From an uncultured Chlorobiaceae bacterium (lineage in GTDB: Bacteria > Bacteroidota > Chlorobiia > Chlorobiales > Chlorobiaceae), in the NCBI GenBank assembly GCA_903994525.1, contig CAJEXW010000011.1:1-64000 (forward strand): 64,000 nucleotides of DNA, read 5' to 3'. This document shows, piece by piece, positions 42,362 to 52,567 of the stretch. Below the pieces are notes generated by a model that saw nothing but the letters and a program-made list of their open reading frames with translations, searched no databases and had not been told where the DNA came from. Within the stretch, counting starts at the first letter, position 1; the number at the start of each line of letters is the position of its first letter. Both the position numbers and the translations under genes were made by a program.

Positions 42362-43735
42362 ATGATTATAACCGTTAATCCTGCGACTGAAGAGCTCATT
42401 GCCGAGTATCAGGCCATGACACCCGGCGAGATTGAAGAGATCCTGCAGGCATCCCGCAGAGATGCTCTCTCATGGAAAAAGGTCTCATTAGAGGATCGTA
42501 GCATGCTGATGAGAGGCTTGGCTGAACTTATGCGCCAACAGAAAGAGCGTCATGCAGCGCTGATAACGCTTGAGATGGGCAAGCCACTGGCGCAGGCTGT
42601 TGCTGAAGTTGTCAAGTCAGCCTGGGTTTGCGATTATTATGCCGATCATGCGGAAGAGTTTTTAATGCAGGAGGAGAGTCTGCTGGATGGCAGTGTTCGA
42701 GGCCTGGTTACCTTTGAACCCATCGGTCTTGTGCTTGGCATCATGCCGTGGAATTTTCCCTTCTGGCAGGTGTTTCGATTTGCCGCTCCGGCAATCATGG
42801 CTGGTAATGGCATTATCGTCAAGCATGCTCCGAGCGTTACCGGTTCAGCTATTGCTATTGAGGAGCTTTTCCGTGAAGCAGGTTTTCCTGAACACCTTTA
42901 CAGAGCAGTTCATATCGATCTCGAAGATGTTGACCGATTGACTGGCTTCATGATTGATCACCCCGCAATCCAGGGTGTTTCGGTGACGGGAAGTACTGCC
43001 GCTGGCCGTGCAGTTGCAGCAAAAGCCGGGAGAGCCATCAAAAGAAGCGTGCTTGAGCTTGGAGGCAGTGACCCCTACCTTGTGCTTGCTGATGCCGATA
43101 TTCCGAAGGCTGTTGAAATTTGTGCGGCGGCGCGTCTGCTCAACGGTGGCCAGAGTTGTATTTCGGCAAAACGTTTTATTCTGCAATCGTCAGTCATCAA
43201 GGAGTTTGAACGCCTGCTTCTTCGGAGAATCCAGGCTTCGGTGATGGGCGATCCGTTTGATCCAACCGTTGATATTGGCCCGATGGCGCGCCGCGATCTT
43301 CGCGATCAACTACACGCCCAGGTTGCTGGCAGCATTGCACAGGGGGCACGATTGCTGTGCGGTGGAAAAATGCATGACGGAAAAGGATTTTTCTATCCTC
43401 CAACACTTCTCACGGGAGTGCAGAAGGGGATGCCAGCGTACGATGAAGAGACCTTCGGGCCAGTTGCCGTTATTATTGAAGCAACTGATGAGGCGGAGGC
43501 TATACGTATAGCCAACGATACCCCTTATGGCCTCGGGTCTGCGGTTTTCTCACGCAATATTGACAGGGCGATTCTTGTTGCGGATCAACTTGAGGTGGGT
43601 AACTGTTTCTTGAACAGTTCGGTTAAATCTGATCCAAGGTTGCCATTTGGCGGAGTGAAAGAGTCAGGGTATGGACGTGAACTCTCTCGGTATGGCATCT
43701 GTGAGTTTGTCAATATCAAAAGTTTTTCCGTTTAA
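42362..43735 (+). CDS. NAD(P)-dependent aldehyde dehydrogenase, likely succinate-semialdehyde dehydrogenase
   Basis: 457 residues from the ATG at 42362 (MIITVNPATEELIAEY). The fold is confirmed by IMPWNFPFWQVFRF, the catalytic Glu in SVLELGGSDPYLV, the catalytic Cys in NGGQSCISAKRF and EETFGPVAVI. The start and length fit the YneI/GabD1 group that oxidises succinic semialdehyde to succinate. In a reductive-TCA organism this would feed C4 acids (inference). The coding end is followed by a strong terminator at 43768. Confidence 0.88.
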   Translation: MIITVNPATEELIAEYQAMTPGEIEEILQASRRDALSWKKVSLEDRSMLMRGLAELMRQQKERHAALITLEMGKPLAQAVAEVVKSAWVCDYYADHAEEFLMQEESLLDGSVRGLVTFEPIGLVLGIMPWNFPFWQVFRFAAPAIMAGNGIIVKHAPSVTGSAIAIEELFREAGFPEHLYRAVHIDLEDVDRLTGFMIDHPAIQGVSVTGSTAAGRAVAAKAGRAIKRSVLELGGSDPYLVLADADIPKAVEICAAARLLNGGQSCISAKRFILQSSVIKEFERLLLRRIQASVMGDPFDPTVDIGPMARRDLRDQLHAQVAGSIAQGARLLCGGKMHDGKGFFYPPTLLTGVQKGMPAYDEETFGPVAVIIEATDEAEAIRIANDTPYGLGSAVFSRNIDRAILVADQLEVGNCFLNSSVKSDPRLPFGGVKESGYGRELSRYGICEFVNIKSFSV

Positions 43736-43767
43736 TAAAGGTGCAGGAGAGGAGATTATTCATATTG

Positions 43768-43804
43768 AAAAAGCCTCTGGTTTAAGCTGAAACCAGAGGC
43801 TTTT
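43768..43804. terminator. Strong bidirectional terminator
   Basis: A 15-bp perfect stem: AAAAGCCTCTGGTTT (from 43769) pairs with AAACCAGAGGCTTTT (ending 43804) around a 6-nt loop. It separates the convergent aldehyde dehydrogenase gene and the LuxR-type gene at 43831, and can serve both. Confidence 0.9.
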
Positions 43805-43830
43805 CCGAGAGATTCTTCCCTTGTTGACTC

Positions 43831-44331
43831 TCAAGCTATAGCAAGTTCTGAAAGATATGTTTTGATAGACTGGTGCTTGCCAAGACCAAGTTTTTTGTGC
43901 ATCCTGTAGCGGATACTTTCCATCCCCCTTGTTGATATACCGACAGAGCGTCCTATCTCTCTGGTGTCATAGTTGAGTTTGACGAGAAGGCTGATTCTGA
44001 GCTCTCGCTGATTCAGGTTTGCATGTTTTTTCTGGAGCTTCGATAAAAAGACGGAATCGGATTCTGTTAACTCCATGTTCAGTCGTTTCTCGATGGTCTC
44101 TGTTTCAATCAGACTCAAACATGAATCGGTCATTGCTCTTTTGACGTTACTGTCAATTTCAAGTGCATGTATCTGGTCGAGAAGGTTCCGCAGTGAAGAG
44201 GTTTTTTCTGCAATTGCGGTTGAAACTCTTGTCAGCTCAAGATCCTGATTTGCTATTCTGATTTTAAGTTCCCCTATCTCGTTTTCATATTCAGCAGAGG
44301 ACTTCTTACCCACTTCCGTGTGTGTGTTCAT
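43831..44331 (-). CDS. LuxR-type HTH regulator with coiled coil (short paralog)
   Basis: 166 residues. The N-terminal 60 residues are a predicted coiled coil (ELKIRIANQDLELTRVST). The C-terminal 70 are a LuxR/FixJ-like helix-turn-helix (LNQRELRISLLVKLNYDTRE, SVGISTRGMESIRYRMHKKL). It closely resembles the last 160 residues of the long paralog at 45798-47018, including MELTESDSxF and LGLGKHQSIKTYL. It lacks that protein's N-terminal sensing region. It may act as a partner or antagonist by heterodimerisation (inference). Confidence 0.85.
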   Translation of the reverse strand: MNTHTEVGKKSSAEYENEIGELKIRIANQDLELTRVSTAIAEKTSSLRNLLDQIHALEIDSNVKRAMTDSCLSLIETETIEKRLNMELTESDSVFLSKLQKKHANLNQRELRISLLVKLNYDTREIGRSVGISTRGMESIRYRMHKKLGLGKHQSIKTYLSELAIA

Positions 44332-44890
44332 CGTATTGTTATTCAGTTTATGCGTTTTATAGATATAGCTTCATGCTGTTAAGTACTCCAAGCCAAGCAT
44401 CTCCCCTCAACAGCTCCGAGGAAATACACTTTTTGAGGGATCCTCCCAGTTCACCTCAATTTCTGATCCGTTGATGACGCACTTCCCAACACTGGTTACA
44501 AAAAATAACGCCAGGAATACACTCTTACTGCATCATCACTACAGTCTTTCTTCCAATTTGTTTTGACGTGTTCGCGAAAGTAATATTTGTTTTTTTTTAG
44601 AGAAATGCAAAATAAATTCGTAGTTCTCTTTTTAATCACGTCCTTTCTTTTTGTTATACGTCAGTATGATAATTTCCTGTACCAGGTTTTTCAAAAGAGT
44701 GTTCGGTATTGACACAAATTTCTTTTTCTTGTCCAAATTGTTTAGAGTATCAATCAGGATTAGTTTACGTTTTTTTAATCTTCCTTGCAGAAGCTGATAG
44801 ACATCTTCGCTTCAGGCAGAGATGCTCTTTTTTCCAGTAGGTTGTTGGCAAAAATGGTGGTGATAGATCGTCAATTATTTTAGAGGAAAG
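44332..44890. promoter_or_regulatory. Long divergent intergenic region
   Basis: About 560 bp between the short LuxR-type gene (minus) and the lipid kinase gene (plus). No open frame of note, no hairpin-plus-T-run terminator and no recognisable RNA family was seen by eye. It is AT-rich with several T-runs. A TTGACA hexamer lies at about 44708 but I could not pair it with a convincing -10. A small RNA is possible but unsupported. Confidence 0.35.
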
Positions 44891-45808
44891 ATGAATAACT
44901 CTGCTCGTAACCTTTTTATTTTTAATCCTGCTGCCGACAAGGGGCGTGCAGCGCGCAAGGAGCGGTGGCTCCAGGAGCTTTTGGTTGGACGCTCAGATTC
45001 TGTGATGATACGTACAACCTGTGCTGGTCATGCTGCCGCTCTTGCTTGTTCCGGGGCTGATGAGTACAGTGGCATTATTGCTTGCGGTGGAGACGGTACA
45101 GTGCATGAAATTGCCAATGCTGTTGCAGGTAAAGGAATTCCTGTTGGTATTCTGCCAATGGGATCTGCAAATGATTTTATTAAAACCTTGAATCCCTGTT
45201 ATCACGAATTATGTGGTATTGCACATTTTTTTACAGGTGAAAGTCTCCCTGTTGACCTTGGCCGTCTCTTCTATGGCAACGGCAACCACCAGTATTTTGT
45301 CAATTCTTTGGGCATTGGTTTTACTGGCAGAATCGCAAAAGCTGTCAAGCAAACACGGTGGTTCAAGGGTGAACTTGCTTATGTGTATGCTCTTTTAAAG
45401 GTTCTTTGTCGATATAAGCCGATAAAAATCCGTATTACTCTTGGCTTGGAAAACTCTCTTTTGACGCTGAATGAAGCTGTCTTTGCTTTGTCAGTGATGA
45501 ACGGAAAGGTTGAGGGGGGAAAGTTTAGAATTGCTCCATCTGCAGATTTATCCGACGGGTTACTTGATGTCTGTATTCTTAAATCTATCCCGATGTATTC
45601 AGTGTTCAGTTTTATTCTGAAATATATTCGTGGAACGCATATTGATGATCCACGGGTATTGTATTGCAAGGTGAAAACTGTTGAGGTGATTCTCGAAGAG
45701 CCTGATGTTATGCATATTGATGGTGAGGTGGTTGAAAACGTTTGTGGGAGGATAGCAATATCGGTTGTTCCAAAAGGACTTACAGTAGTTCAAGGTATTA
45801 CGTCATAG
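44891..45808 (+). CDS. Diacylglycerol/lipid kinase family protein
   Basis: 305 residues with a strong ribosome site (GAGGAAAG) before the ATG. The N-terminal kinase domain has FIFNPAADKGRA and the nucleotide motif IACGGDGTVHEIANAV. Next comes GILPMGSANDF, then the second beta-sandwich domain with GGKFRIAPSADLSDGLLDV and HIDGE near the end. These define the DagK/YegS/sphingosine kinase family, which phosphorylates membrane lipids. The last 11 bp overlap the 3' end of the convergent long LuxR-type gene. The exact lipid substrate cannot be told. Confidence 0.9.
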   Translation: MNNSARNLFIFNPAADKGRAARKERWLQELLVGRSDSVMIRTTCAGHAAALACSGADEYSGIIACGGDGTVHEIANAVAGKGIPVGILPMGSANDFIKTLNPCYHELCGIAHFFTGESLPVDLGRLFYGNGNHQYFVNSLGIGFTGRIAKAVKQTRWFKGELAYVYALLKVLCRYKPIKIRITLGLENSLLTLNEAVFALSVMNGKVEGGKFRIAPSADLSDGLLDVCILKSIPMYSVFSFILKYIRGTHIDDPRVLYCKVKTVEVILEEPDVMHIDGEVVENVCGRIAISVVPKGLTVVQGITS

Positions 45809-47018
45809 CAAGTTCTGTGAGGTATGTTTTAATTGACTGGTGTTTTCCCAGTCCTAATTTTTTATGTAGTCTGTAACGAATAGTTTCAATGCCTCTTGTT
45901 GATAGACCGATGGAGTGAGCAATATCAGCCGTGTCAAAGTTTAACTTGACCAGCAGACATATTCTCAGTTCTCGTTTGTTGAGCTGGGGAAACTTCTTTT
46001 GCAGCAGAGATATAAAAAGTGAATCTGATTCAGTTAACTCCATGCTGAGCTTTTTTTCGATAGAGTCATTCTCAATGAGCCGCGAGCAGCAATCGGTCAT
46101 ATTTTTTTTTATCAGGGGTGAAATTTCCAGAGAATAAATCTGGTCAAGCAACTCTTGTAATCCCTTTGTATTTTCGCGATGAGTGGTTGATCGTCTTGTC
46201 AGTTCACCCTCCTGAGCATCAACTCGTTTTTTTAGTAAGGCCATCTTTTTTTCAGTATCTCGGGCAAATTTTTTGTTTGCCTCTGCCTGAGCATTCATTT
46301 TGATCACCATTTGGGTAATGCGATGCTCAAAACTTTGCTGAAGCAATTGGAGTTCTCGCTCTTTTTCTCTCTCTTTTGCAATGAGGTCAATGCGCAAAGA
46401 GTCCATTGCCTTGAAAAAGGGATAATACTTGTGCGCGGGTGGAGGAGTTGTTATCGGCTCATCAAGCATATTGAGCCAGGATATTCGTGCAATTGTCTGT
46501 AAAAATTGTGTGGTTAATGTGGGCTCTTCAATGTGTTCCTGGATAATGTCATCAGTCGTGTTGTTACTCTCTTTATATGCTATGATATAGCCAACGGCAT
46601 CCTCATAGCTCTCAGAGAGTATAACAGACATTTTTTGAGGTGCTACGGCTGCAAATGTTTCAACTGTTATACGCATTGACTCAGAAATATTGTAAAAACC
46701 AATAACTCCAAGAATGGGACTCCAGTTGAAAAAAAGATCAGTTATCGCTTGTTTATACTTAAAGGTAATATTCAGGACATGACGCAGATCGAAGAGAATA
46801 TGAAACTGCTGATTCTCAAGTGCGGATTCAGTGAGTACCACCTGCAAGAGTTCCACATCCATAAAGTCAAGCACCACCTCAGCCTTTGCTTCTATCCAGG
46901 TGTGAACAATATTTTGGTCAATGACACTCATCCACTTGGTATATCCTGCCGACGGGTGGTGGTTGCTCCAGTGATTTTTTTCCGTCACCTCAAGTGCATT
47001 GAGTTTTGCAGATGCCAT
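45798..47018 (-). CDS. LuxR-type HTH regulator with N-terminal sensor region (long paralog)
   Basis: 406 residues. The N-terminal 160 residues have no recognised domain but alternate hydrophobic strands and helices, reminiscent of a STAS or similar input domain (low confidence). Residues about 220-310 form a long coiled coil (KEREKERELQLLQQSFEHR). The C-terminal 70 form a LuxR-like helix-turn-helix (SIGLSTRGIETIRYRLHKKL) nearly identical to that of the short paralog at 43831. The pair brackets the lipid kinase gene, which suggests duplication around it. Regulated genes are unknown. Confidence 0.85.
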   Translation of the reverse strand: MASAKLNALEVTEKNHWSNHHPSAGYTKWMSVIDQNIVHTWIEAKAEVVLDFMDVELLQVVLTESALENQQFHILFDLRHVLNITFKYKQAITDLFFNWSPILGVIGFYNISESMRITVETFAAVAPQKMSVILSESYEDAVGYIIAYKESNNTTDDIIQEHIEEPTLTTQFLQTIARISWLNMLDEPITTPPPAHKYYPFFKAMDSLRIDLIAKEREKERELQLLQQSFEHRITQMVIKMNAQAEANKKFARDTEKKMALLKKRVDAQEGELTRRSTTHRENTKGLQELLDQIYSLEISPLIKKNMTDCCSRLIENDSIEKKLSMELTESDSLFISLLQKKFPQLNKRELRICLLVKLNFDTADIAHSIGLSTRGIETIRYRLHKKLGLGKHQSIKTYLTELAMT

Positions 47019-47337
47019 TTTTATTGTCTTGTAAGGTTTTGTGATACTTTTTTTTTCGACTTATGATCACCTGTTACAGAAGTATTGCGCCTAAATATAA
47101 TCAGCAATTACTTTTATTAAAATAAACGATTATGGTGTTTTTTAAATTTTTACTTTTTTTGTTGATAAGATTTTTTGTGTGAATGTCGGGATATCCTGAT
47201 GAAATGTGATTGTTGGATAATAACTCACGAACTATCTCCGGTCATTTGCTTCGGTTTTTTTATATTGCTGGTTGGTACTATACCTTGGTTTTGACGTGAA
47301 AAATTGATAAGAGTATAACTTACAGGGTGTTTTTCTT
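47019..47337. promoter_or_regulatory. Divergent intergenic region upstream of the GlmU-like gene
   Basis: About 320 AT-rich bp between the long LuxR-type gene and the GlmU-like gene. It must hold two divergent promoters. No open frame, RNA fold or repeat stands out by eye. Confidence 0.35.
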
Positions 47338-48594
47338 ATGCAGATTCTTGTTTTTGAAGATACCAGGGTTCGGGAGTTGGGACCGCTTGTGAATCTTAAA
47401 CCTGTTTATGGCCTTTATACAGGTTTTCGTTCTCTTCGGGAAAAGTTTGAGTTGTTGATGAGAGGAGGGGGCAAGCTCACGTACCATCTTCGGAGATACC
47501 TTGCCCCTTTTTATGCTGAGCAGCATCCAGAATGTCTGATCAACAGGATTGAGGAGAGAGACGTTTTACTTCTCAATGGTCGTATTGTCTGTGATGAGGC
47601 GGCAGCAAGAGTGATTCTGGAAGGTGCTTTTGAACCAGGAAAGGCGTACATGCAGGGGCAGAATCTGCTCTTTGCACGCGTTGACAGTTCACTACTGTAT
47701 ACTCATGATGGTGGTGATTTTATGCCGGATCTTTTTGATACATCAACCCTTGCCGAAAAGCTTGTTACCGAAACCGTGACGGGATTTCGGGTGATTGACA
47801 ATCTCTGGGATGTTATCGCTTTTCATGCCGATGAACTTTTGCGTGACGCTGAAACGCTTGAACTTGGCCATATTGATGGCGATGTGCATCCCTCCGCTGC
47901 TATTGTTAATCCCTCCAACGTGTATGTCGGCCCTGGTGCGGTTATTCGTGCTGGTGCCGTTCTTGATGCCGATGAGGGATTTGTGGCTGTAGGTTCCGGC
48001 GCTATTGTCGAACCACAGGCAGTACTGATGCAGAATGTTTTTCTTGCCCCATGGTCCAGGGCGAAAATTGGTTCAAAAATATTCAGCAATGTTGCCGTTG
48101 GTATGGCTTCAAAAGTTGGTGGTGAAGTTGAAGACTCGCTCATTGAGCCCTTTGCCAACAAACAGCATGACGGTTTTCTCGGTCACTCTTATCTCTCTTC
48201 TTGGTGTAACCTTGGAGCTGGCACCAATACGAGCGATCTCAAAAATAACTATAGCTCGATAACACTGCATATCAATGGTCAGTTCTATAAAACAGGATTG
48301 CAGTTTCTCGGTCTTTTGATGGGTGATCACAGTAAAAGTTCTATTAATTCAATGTTCAATACTGGCACTGTCGTCGGAACAGGGGCAAATATTTTTGGTG
48401 GTGGATTCCCTCCAAAAGAGGTTTCTTCATTTGCCTGGGGTGGTAGTGAGGGTTTTGAGCGCTATGATGTTGAAAAAGCCGTTGCAACGGCTAAAAAGGT
48501 GATGGAGCGTCGCAAGGTGACGATGAGCAGCAATTATGAGTCCATGTTTCGATTTGTTGCCGGAAGAGAGGAGACTTTCCAGTTGTTTGTATAA
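47338..48594 (+). CDS. GlmU-like nucleotidyltransferase/acyltransferase family protein
   Basis: 418 residues, fitting the alternative GlmU-like family of Bacteroidetes and Chlorobi. The N-terminal half is a reduced nucleotidyltransferase-like domain (YTGFRSLREKFELL). The C-terminal half is a left-handed beta-helix of hexapeptide repeats (AAIVNPSNVYVGPGAVIRAG, GTVVGTGANIFGGGFPPK). By family it is predicted to act in UDP-N-acetylglucosamine synthesis, but the catalytic role of this type is not well established. trpG follows after 23 bp. Confidence 0.85.
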   Translation: MQILVFEDTRVRELGPLVNLKPVYGLYTGFRSLREKFELLMRGGGKLTYHLRRYLAPFYAEQHPECLINRIEERDVLLLNGRIVCDEAAARVILEGAFEPGKAYMQGQNLLFARVDSSLLYTHDGGDFMPDLFDTSTLAEKLVTETVTGFRVIDNLWDVIAFHADELLRDAETLELGHIDGDVHPSAAIVNPSNVYVGPGAVIRAGAVLDADEGFVAVGSGAIVEPQAVLMQNVFLAPWSRAKIGSKIFSNVAVGMASKVGGEVEDSLIEPFANKQHDGFLGHSYLSSWCNLGAGTNTSDLKNNYSSITLHINGQFYKTGLQFLGLLMGDHSKSSINSMFNTGTVVGTGANIFGGGFPPKEVSSFAWGGSEGFERYDVEKAVATAKKVMERRKVTMSSNYESMFRFVAGREETFQLFV

Positions 48595-48617
48595 TATTCA
48601 TTAAGCAGGGTGGTTGC

Positions 48618-49181
48618 ATGATTTTGGTTGTTGATAATTATGACTCATTTACCTATAACTTGGTACAGTATATCGGTGAGTCAGGCGAGGATGTTGAGGT
48701 TTACCGTAATGATGAACTGTCGGTTAATGACATTGTTGCAAAAAGTCCGGCAAAAATTGTTATTTCACCAGGGCCAGGCACTCCGGATGATGCTGGTGTC
48801 TCAGTCTCATTGATTCGGGCTGTAAAAGGGAAGATTCCGCTGCTTGGTGTCTGTCTTGGACATCAGTCGATTGGTGTGGCTCTTGGTGGTATGGTGGTAA
48901 GAGCTGCCAGTATCATGCACGGAAAGACTTCAACGGTGTTCCACGATGAGTGTGGTATTTTCAAGGGAATAGACAATCCTTTTGTTGCTACGCGCTATCA
49001 TTCACTTGTCGTTGAGAGAGGATCGCTTCCCGAACAGCTTTGTATTCGGGCGTGGACTGAGGATGGGGTCATTATGGGGATGGATTCTGAACTTCTCAAG
49101 CTTTATGGTCTTCAGTTTCATCCAGAATCTATCATGACTACTGAGGGTAAAAAAATTATCAGGAATTTTCTTGAGTTATAA
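48618..49181 (+). CDS. trpG: Anthranilate/aminodeoxychorismate synthase glutaminase subunit
   Basis: 187 residues of a class I glutamine amidotransferase. It has VVDNYDSFTYNLVQYI at the start, VISPGPGTPDDAG (oxyanion region), the nucleophile in LLGVCLGHQSIG and the catalytic His-Glu in LQFHPESIMT. It supplies ammonia from glutamine to the chorismate-binding partner TrpE or PabB. Which one cannot be told because neither is adjacent. A PabA role in folate synthesis is equally possible. Confidence 0.92.
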   Translation: MILVVDNYDSFTYNLVQYIGESGEDVEVYRNDELSVNDIVAKSPAKIVISPGPGTPDDAGVSVSLIRAVKGKIPLLGVCLGHQSIGVALGGMVVRAASIMHGKTSTVFHDECGIFKGIDNPFVATRYHSLVVERGSLPEQLCIRAWTEDGVIMGMDSELLKLYGLQFHPESIMTTEGKKIIRNFLEL

Positions 49182-49270
49182 AAAGTAAGAGTTATTGTCG
49201 TCATCCACGGATTGTTTCCTGATGGCTGCTCCCTGAATTTCTACTACGGTAGAGCTGTGATTCACACATC

Positions 49271-49690
49271 TCATTGAAGCCATTGCTGAAGCGCTCTGAT
49301 TTCAGTGAGAGTGAGTTGTTTTTGAGGTGTCATAAAGTAGTATAGTGGCTGATGGGCAACTCCCTTCGACACGACACGCCGTAGTCTCTTGTTCAGTAAT
49401 CCTGAAGTTATTTTTTTAGAGTCGCCTGATGTTGAAAAATTCAGGGCTGTCCGGCCCAAAGAGACGGTTCGTGCTATTATCCATGATGGAGGGGCAATGT
49501 AGGCAATTCGTCTCCATTGTGTTTCGTATGAGTGACAGTCATAACAGGCTTTTTTGAGTGAGCTTTTTATACTCTCAGGTAACTGAGTGTCCGTACTTGC
49601 AGGAGGATTGATGCGGTTAAGTGGCACAAACTGTAGAAAAATCAAAAGGATAACTGTCCAACTCGCAAAGGATTGTTTTGAATCTGTCAT
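49271..49690 (-). CDS. Haem-binding domain (Haem_bd) membrane-anchored protein
   Basis: 139 residues. An N-terminal hydrophobic segment (about 10-24) anchors or exports the protein. The sequence KKACYDCHSYETQW carries a CxxCH haem-attachment motif, and YYFMTPQKQLTLTEIRALQQW at the end gives a second conserved region. This is the layout of Haem_bd proteins, small c-type cytochrome-like proteins of unknown role. Its start lies about 65 bp from the divergent HTH gene. Confidence 0.85.
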   Translation of the reverse strand: MTDSKQSFASWTVILLIFLQFVPLNRINPPASTDTQLPESIKSSLKKACYDCHSYETQWRRIAYIAPPSWIIARTVSLGRTALNFSTSGDSKKITSGLLNKRLRRVVSKGVAHQPLYYFMTPQKQLTLTEIRALQQWLQ

Positions 49691-49754
49691 TTGTTTTCCG
49701 GACCCACCCCGAAGGGTTATACTCTTTTTGTTAACGTGTATAAAAGCTGTTCTC

Positions 49755-50090
49755 GTGATATTTCCTTGTGAAAAAGCCGTATGGCAATATCTTCCACAAA
49801 TCAGGGCTGATCTTGCTCTCGAGCTTGTAAAAACCGGTATGACTCAATCACAGGCTGCAAAAAAACTCGGAGTTACTCCTGCGGCTGTTTCTCAGTATAT
49901 TCATAAAAAACGGGGTATGCAATCCTCAAGAAGTAGCTTGTACCGCACCGGGATCGAGGCGGCTGTTGACAAAATACGTCAGGATGCCTCTGTGGACGAG
50001 CTTTACAGCATTGTCTGCAACTGCTGTCGTTTGATGCAGAAAGAGGATGCGGAACGATCGGATATGATCTGTACTAAAGTTCAACAATGA
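49755..50090 (+). CDS. Small helix-turn-helix transcriptional regulator
   Basis: About 111 residues if it starts at the GTG at 49755 ([19 protein letters not shown]). The frame is open further upstream to 49587, but that part overlaps the opposite-strand Haem_bd gene and does not look like protein. A lambda-repressor-like helix-turn-helix is clear ([20 protein letters not shown]). Several cysteines follow ([11 protein letters not shown]), perhaps a metal or redox site. The start with FPCE before W resembles a predicted regulator family found in archaea and anaerobic bacteria. The last 17 bp overlap bshC end to end. The start codon is uncertain. Confidence 0.75.
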   Translation: MIFPCEKAVWQYLPQIRADLALELVKTGMTQSQAAKKLGVTPAAVSQYIHKKRGMQSSRSSLYRTGIEAAVDKIRQDASVDELYSIVCNCCRLMQKEDAERSDMICTKVQQ

Positions 50091-51765
50091 TATGTGCCTC
50101 GGTGGAGTGTCCGTTCAGGAGGTTTTTGAGGGTATCGATCAGCTCCATGCCGTATTTATTCAAGTAGTAAAAAATATTGATGAGCCGTTCCTGGGGCACT
50201 CCTTCCGGAAAGAGAGCTGTTTCAGCTTTGATTATCTGTTCAAGGAGTTCGTCATGTTTTCGTCTGCTCGCTTTCCATGCTTTTTGTTCAATGCTTTCGA
50301 GAATTTTTTCTGACTGAACAGTTGATGCGGCAAGAAGAGGTTGAAGAGTTGGGTCAATTTTTGCAAGCATTGGCGCGAGTGCATCAAAAGCGCGCCTGAT
50401 CTCCTCTTTTGTTGCTGCAAACAGAGTATCCATTTGAGGGTTTTCCGAGATTCCAACAGCATTTTTTTTCAGTTGTTGAAGATCTCCGAATAGTGCGTTG
50501 TATATTTGCTTGCGCGAAAATCCTGGTTTACCGGTTACCTGGAGCAATTTATCCATGATTCGGCTTATTTTTGGTTCTACCAGGGTAAAGCTCCCCCTTG
50601 GAATGACAAAGGGCATCGTAAGCCCGAACAGTTCGTAGTTTGTTCGGTATTGTGCAAGATAGCTGATCTCTCCCGGGCCGGCAATACAGGCGAAGGTGGG
50701 CAAAACATGATCCTGTACAAGAGGTCTGAGTACGACATTAGGGCTGAATCGCTCCGGGTGGTCCTGACATAACTCCAGTATCTGATGGCGCGAATAGCGC
50801 TGTTTGTCGGGTACAATGATGAAGGTATCCTCTGAAGGTTGCTCTATTTTTTGCCGTTGCCCATGCTGGTTGATGTAATAGAGATTGACTGCACGCGGCT
50901 TGGTCTGTGCTGAGTAGCCAAGATTTTCCAGCCTTGTGCTTTGTGCAATTACATTGTAGGATGATGTCGGTGCAGATGAGAGTTCCTGAAAAAAAATCTT
51001 TGCGGCAAGCTTTTTAAATTCCGGATCCTGGCTTGAGAGTAGAATCAGCGGTTGCTCACTGAAGAGCCGCATCATGGTGTTAGCAAAGCTTATTTCAAAC
51101 GTGCTCCCGGGGTAATAGCATTCTGTCAGGATATTGGTGACATTCTGTTTGTATGCAGACTCGGGTAGTAATCGGAGAAACTCCGCAACGGTTTGCTTGA
51201 TCTCTTCGCTGAAGCATGAGTTTGCCACCATCTGATCCGGCATGCGACGGTAAGGTTCCTGTGTGAAGCGAACGACCTGATTTTCAGAAAAAATGGCTGT
51301 TTGTGCTGACTCTTCAAAATCGTGATCTTCACCTTCAAGCCAGAAAACAGGGACAAAATCATATTCGGGGAAGAGCGCTTTCTGGCGCTCAGCAAAAATA
51401 ATGGCGGTTAACGCTTTGTATATGGTGTAGAGTGGTCCTGTAAAGAGGCCGAGTTGTTGGCCGGTAACAATAGCCATACATCGTGGCGAGCGAAGTTTTT
51501 CAATCTCCTTGAGCTGTCGTGTTGTCCCTCCCCACCGACTGTTTTGACGCGAAAGCAGCCGCACAAGAGTCTCTCGATCATAGGCTCTCGAACTGAGCAG
51601 TCCAAGTTGTCGGTAGTAATCAGCCTCTCTTTGATAATCGAGGTGAAAACTGCCATTCATCAATGCTTCACGCTCAGGACTCTCTGACGTATAGTCACGA
51701 AAAATTTTGGAAAATCCTTTTTTGGGCGTCAAGATCTGTTTATAGTCAAGTAAAAAGGTGTTCAC
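50074..51765 (-). CDS. bshC: Putative cysteine ligase BshC (bacillithiol synthesis)
   Basis: 563 residues, normal for BshC. Signature stretches are [33 protein letters not shown] and the C-terminal [13 protein letters not shown] region with a coiled coil before it. BshC adds cysteine to glucosaminyl-malate as the last step of bacillithiol synthesis. Green sulfur bacteria are reported to make N-methyl-bacillithiol, so the gene fits the predicted host. bshA and bshB are not in the window. surE follows 3 bp downstream of it on the same strand direction (upstream in transcription). Confidence 0.93.
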   Translation of the reverse strand: MNTFLLDYKQILTPKKGFSKIFRDYTSESPEREALMNGSFHLDYQREADYYRQLGLLSSRAYDRETLVRLLSRQNSRWGGTTRQLKEIEKLRSPRCMAIVTGQQLGLFTGPLYTIYKALTAIIFAERQKALFPEYDFVPVFWLEGEDHDFEESAQTAIFSENQVVRFTQEPYRRMPDQMVANSCFSEEIKQTVAEFLRLLPESAYKQNVTNILTECYYPGSTFEISFANTMMRLFSEQPLILLSSQDPEFKKLAAKIFFQELSSAPTSSYNVIAQSTRLENLGYSAQTKPRAVNLYYINQHGQRQKIEQPSEDTFIIVPDKQRYSRHQILELCQDHPERFSPNVVLRPLVQDHVLPTFACIAGPGEISYLAQYRTNYELFGLTMPFVIPRGSFTLVEPKISRIMDKLLQVTGKPGFSRKQIYNALFGDLQQLKKNAVGISENPQMDTLFAATKEEIRRAFDALAPMLAKIDPTLQPLLAASTVQSEKILESIEQKAWKASRRKHDELLEQIIKAETALFPEGVPQERLINIFYYLNKYGMELIDTLKNLLNGHSTEAHIIVEL

Positions 51766-51769
51766 GCGT

Positions 51770-52567
51770 TTATTTGTTCAGTTTCCATGTTTCCAGTGTG
51801 CTGATGACGCTGTGGTTGGTCATATCGCATGAAATTGGTGTCACGGTCACATAGTTGTGGCGGACCGCAAATTCATCCTGTCGCAATGTGTTATCAAGCA
51901 GGCAGAGAGTACCGCTCAGCCAGTAGTAGGGGTTTCCAAACATATCATGTCGTTCAATCGTGTCCTCCTCCCACCGTGAGCGTCCCTGTTCGGTGATGAC
52001 GATGCCGGCAATCTCAGATTCCTCTCTGTTCGGAATGTTCGAAGAGAGTATTGTGTCTCGGGGCAGTCCTTCAGCTAGCACCTTTTTAGCCAGTTTGCGT
52101 GCAAATTTTGCAGCGTAGGTAAAGTTCGCATTTTCATAGGTGGTCAACGAAAATGCAAGAGAGTTAATGCCCTGGACTGCGCCTTCGAGTGCAGCGGCTA
52201 CAGTTCCGGAATAGATGGTATTGATGGCAGTGTTGCTGCCATAGTTGATGCCGGAAACGATAAGATCAGGTTTTGATGGGAGAATGTGGCTTAGTGCCAC
52301 TTTGATACAGTCAACCGGTGTGCCTGATACCGTGTACCCAAAAAAATGGCCATTTTTTAAAAATTTCTTGATACGCAATGGTGTGCCGAGAGTCATGGCA
52401 TGGCTCATACCGCTATGGGGTTCGGCAGGTGCCACGACCGTGACGTGTCCGATTTTTTTCATCGCAGCCGCCAGGGCGTGTATTCCCTCTCCTTCAATGC
52501 CGTCATCATTACAAACAAGTATATGAGGTTTAGGCTGGGGATTTACCTTGTTCTGTTTGTCGGCCAT
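51770..52567 (-). CDS. surE: 5'/3'-nucleotidase SurE
   Basis: 265 residues from the ATG at 52567 ([17 protein letters not shown]); the open frame to 52639 is not family-like. The metal-binding [10 protein letters not shown] motif, [21 protein letters not shown] and [10 protein letters not shown] are diagnostic of SurE, a divalent-metal nucleoside-monophosphate phosphatase. It precedes bshC in transcription with 4 bp between them, so the two form an operon. Confidence 0.95.
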   Translation of the reverse strand: MADKQNKVNPQPKPHILVCNDDGIEGEGIHALAAAMKKIGHVTVVAPAEPHSGMSHAMTLGTPLRIKKFLKNGHFFGYTVSGTPVDCIKVALSHILPSKPDLIVSGINYGSNTAINTIYSGTVAAALEGAVQGINSLAFSLTTYENANFTYAAKFARKLAKKVLAEGLPRDTILSSNIPNREESEIAGIVITEQGRSRWEEDTIERHDMFGNPYYWLSGTLCLLDNTLRQDEFAVRHNYVTVTPISCDMTNHSVISTLETWKLNK

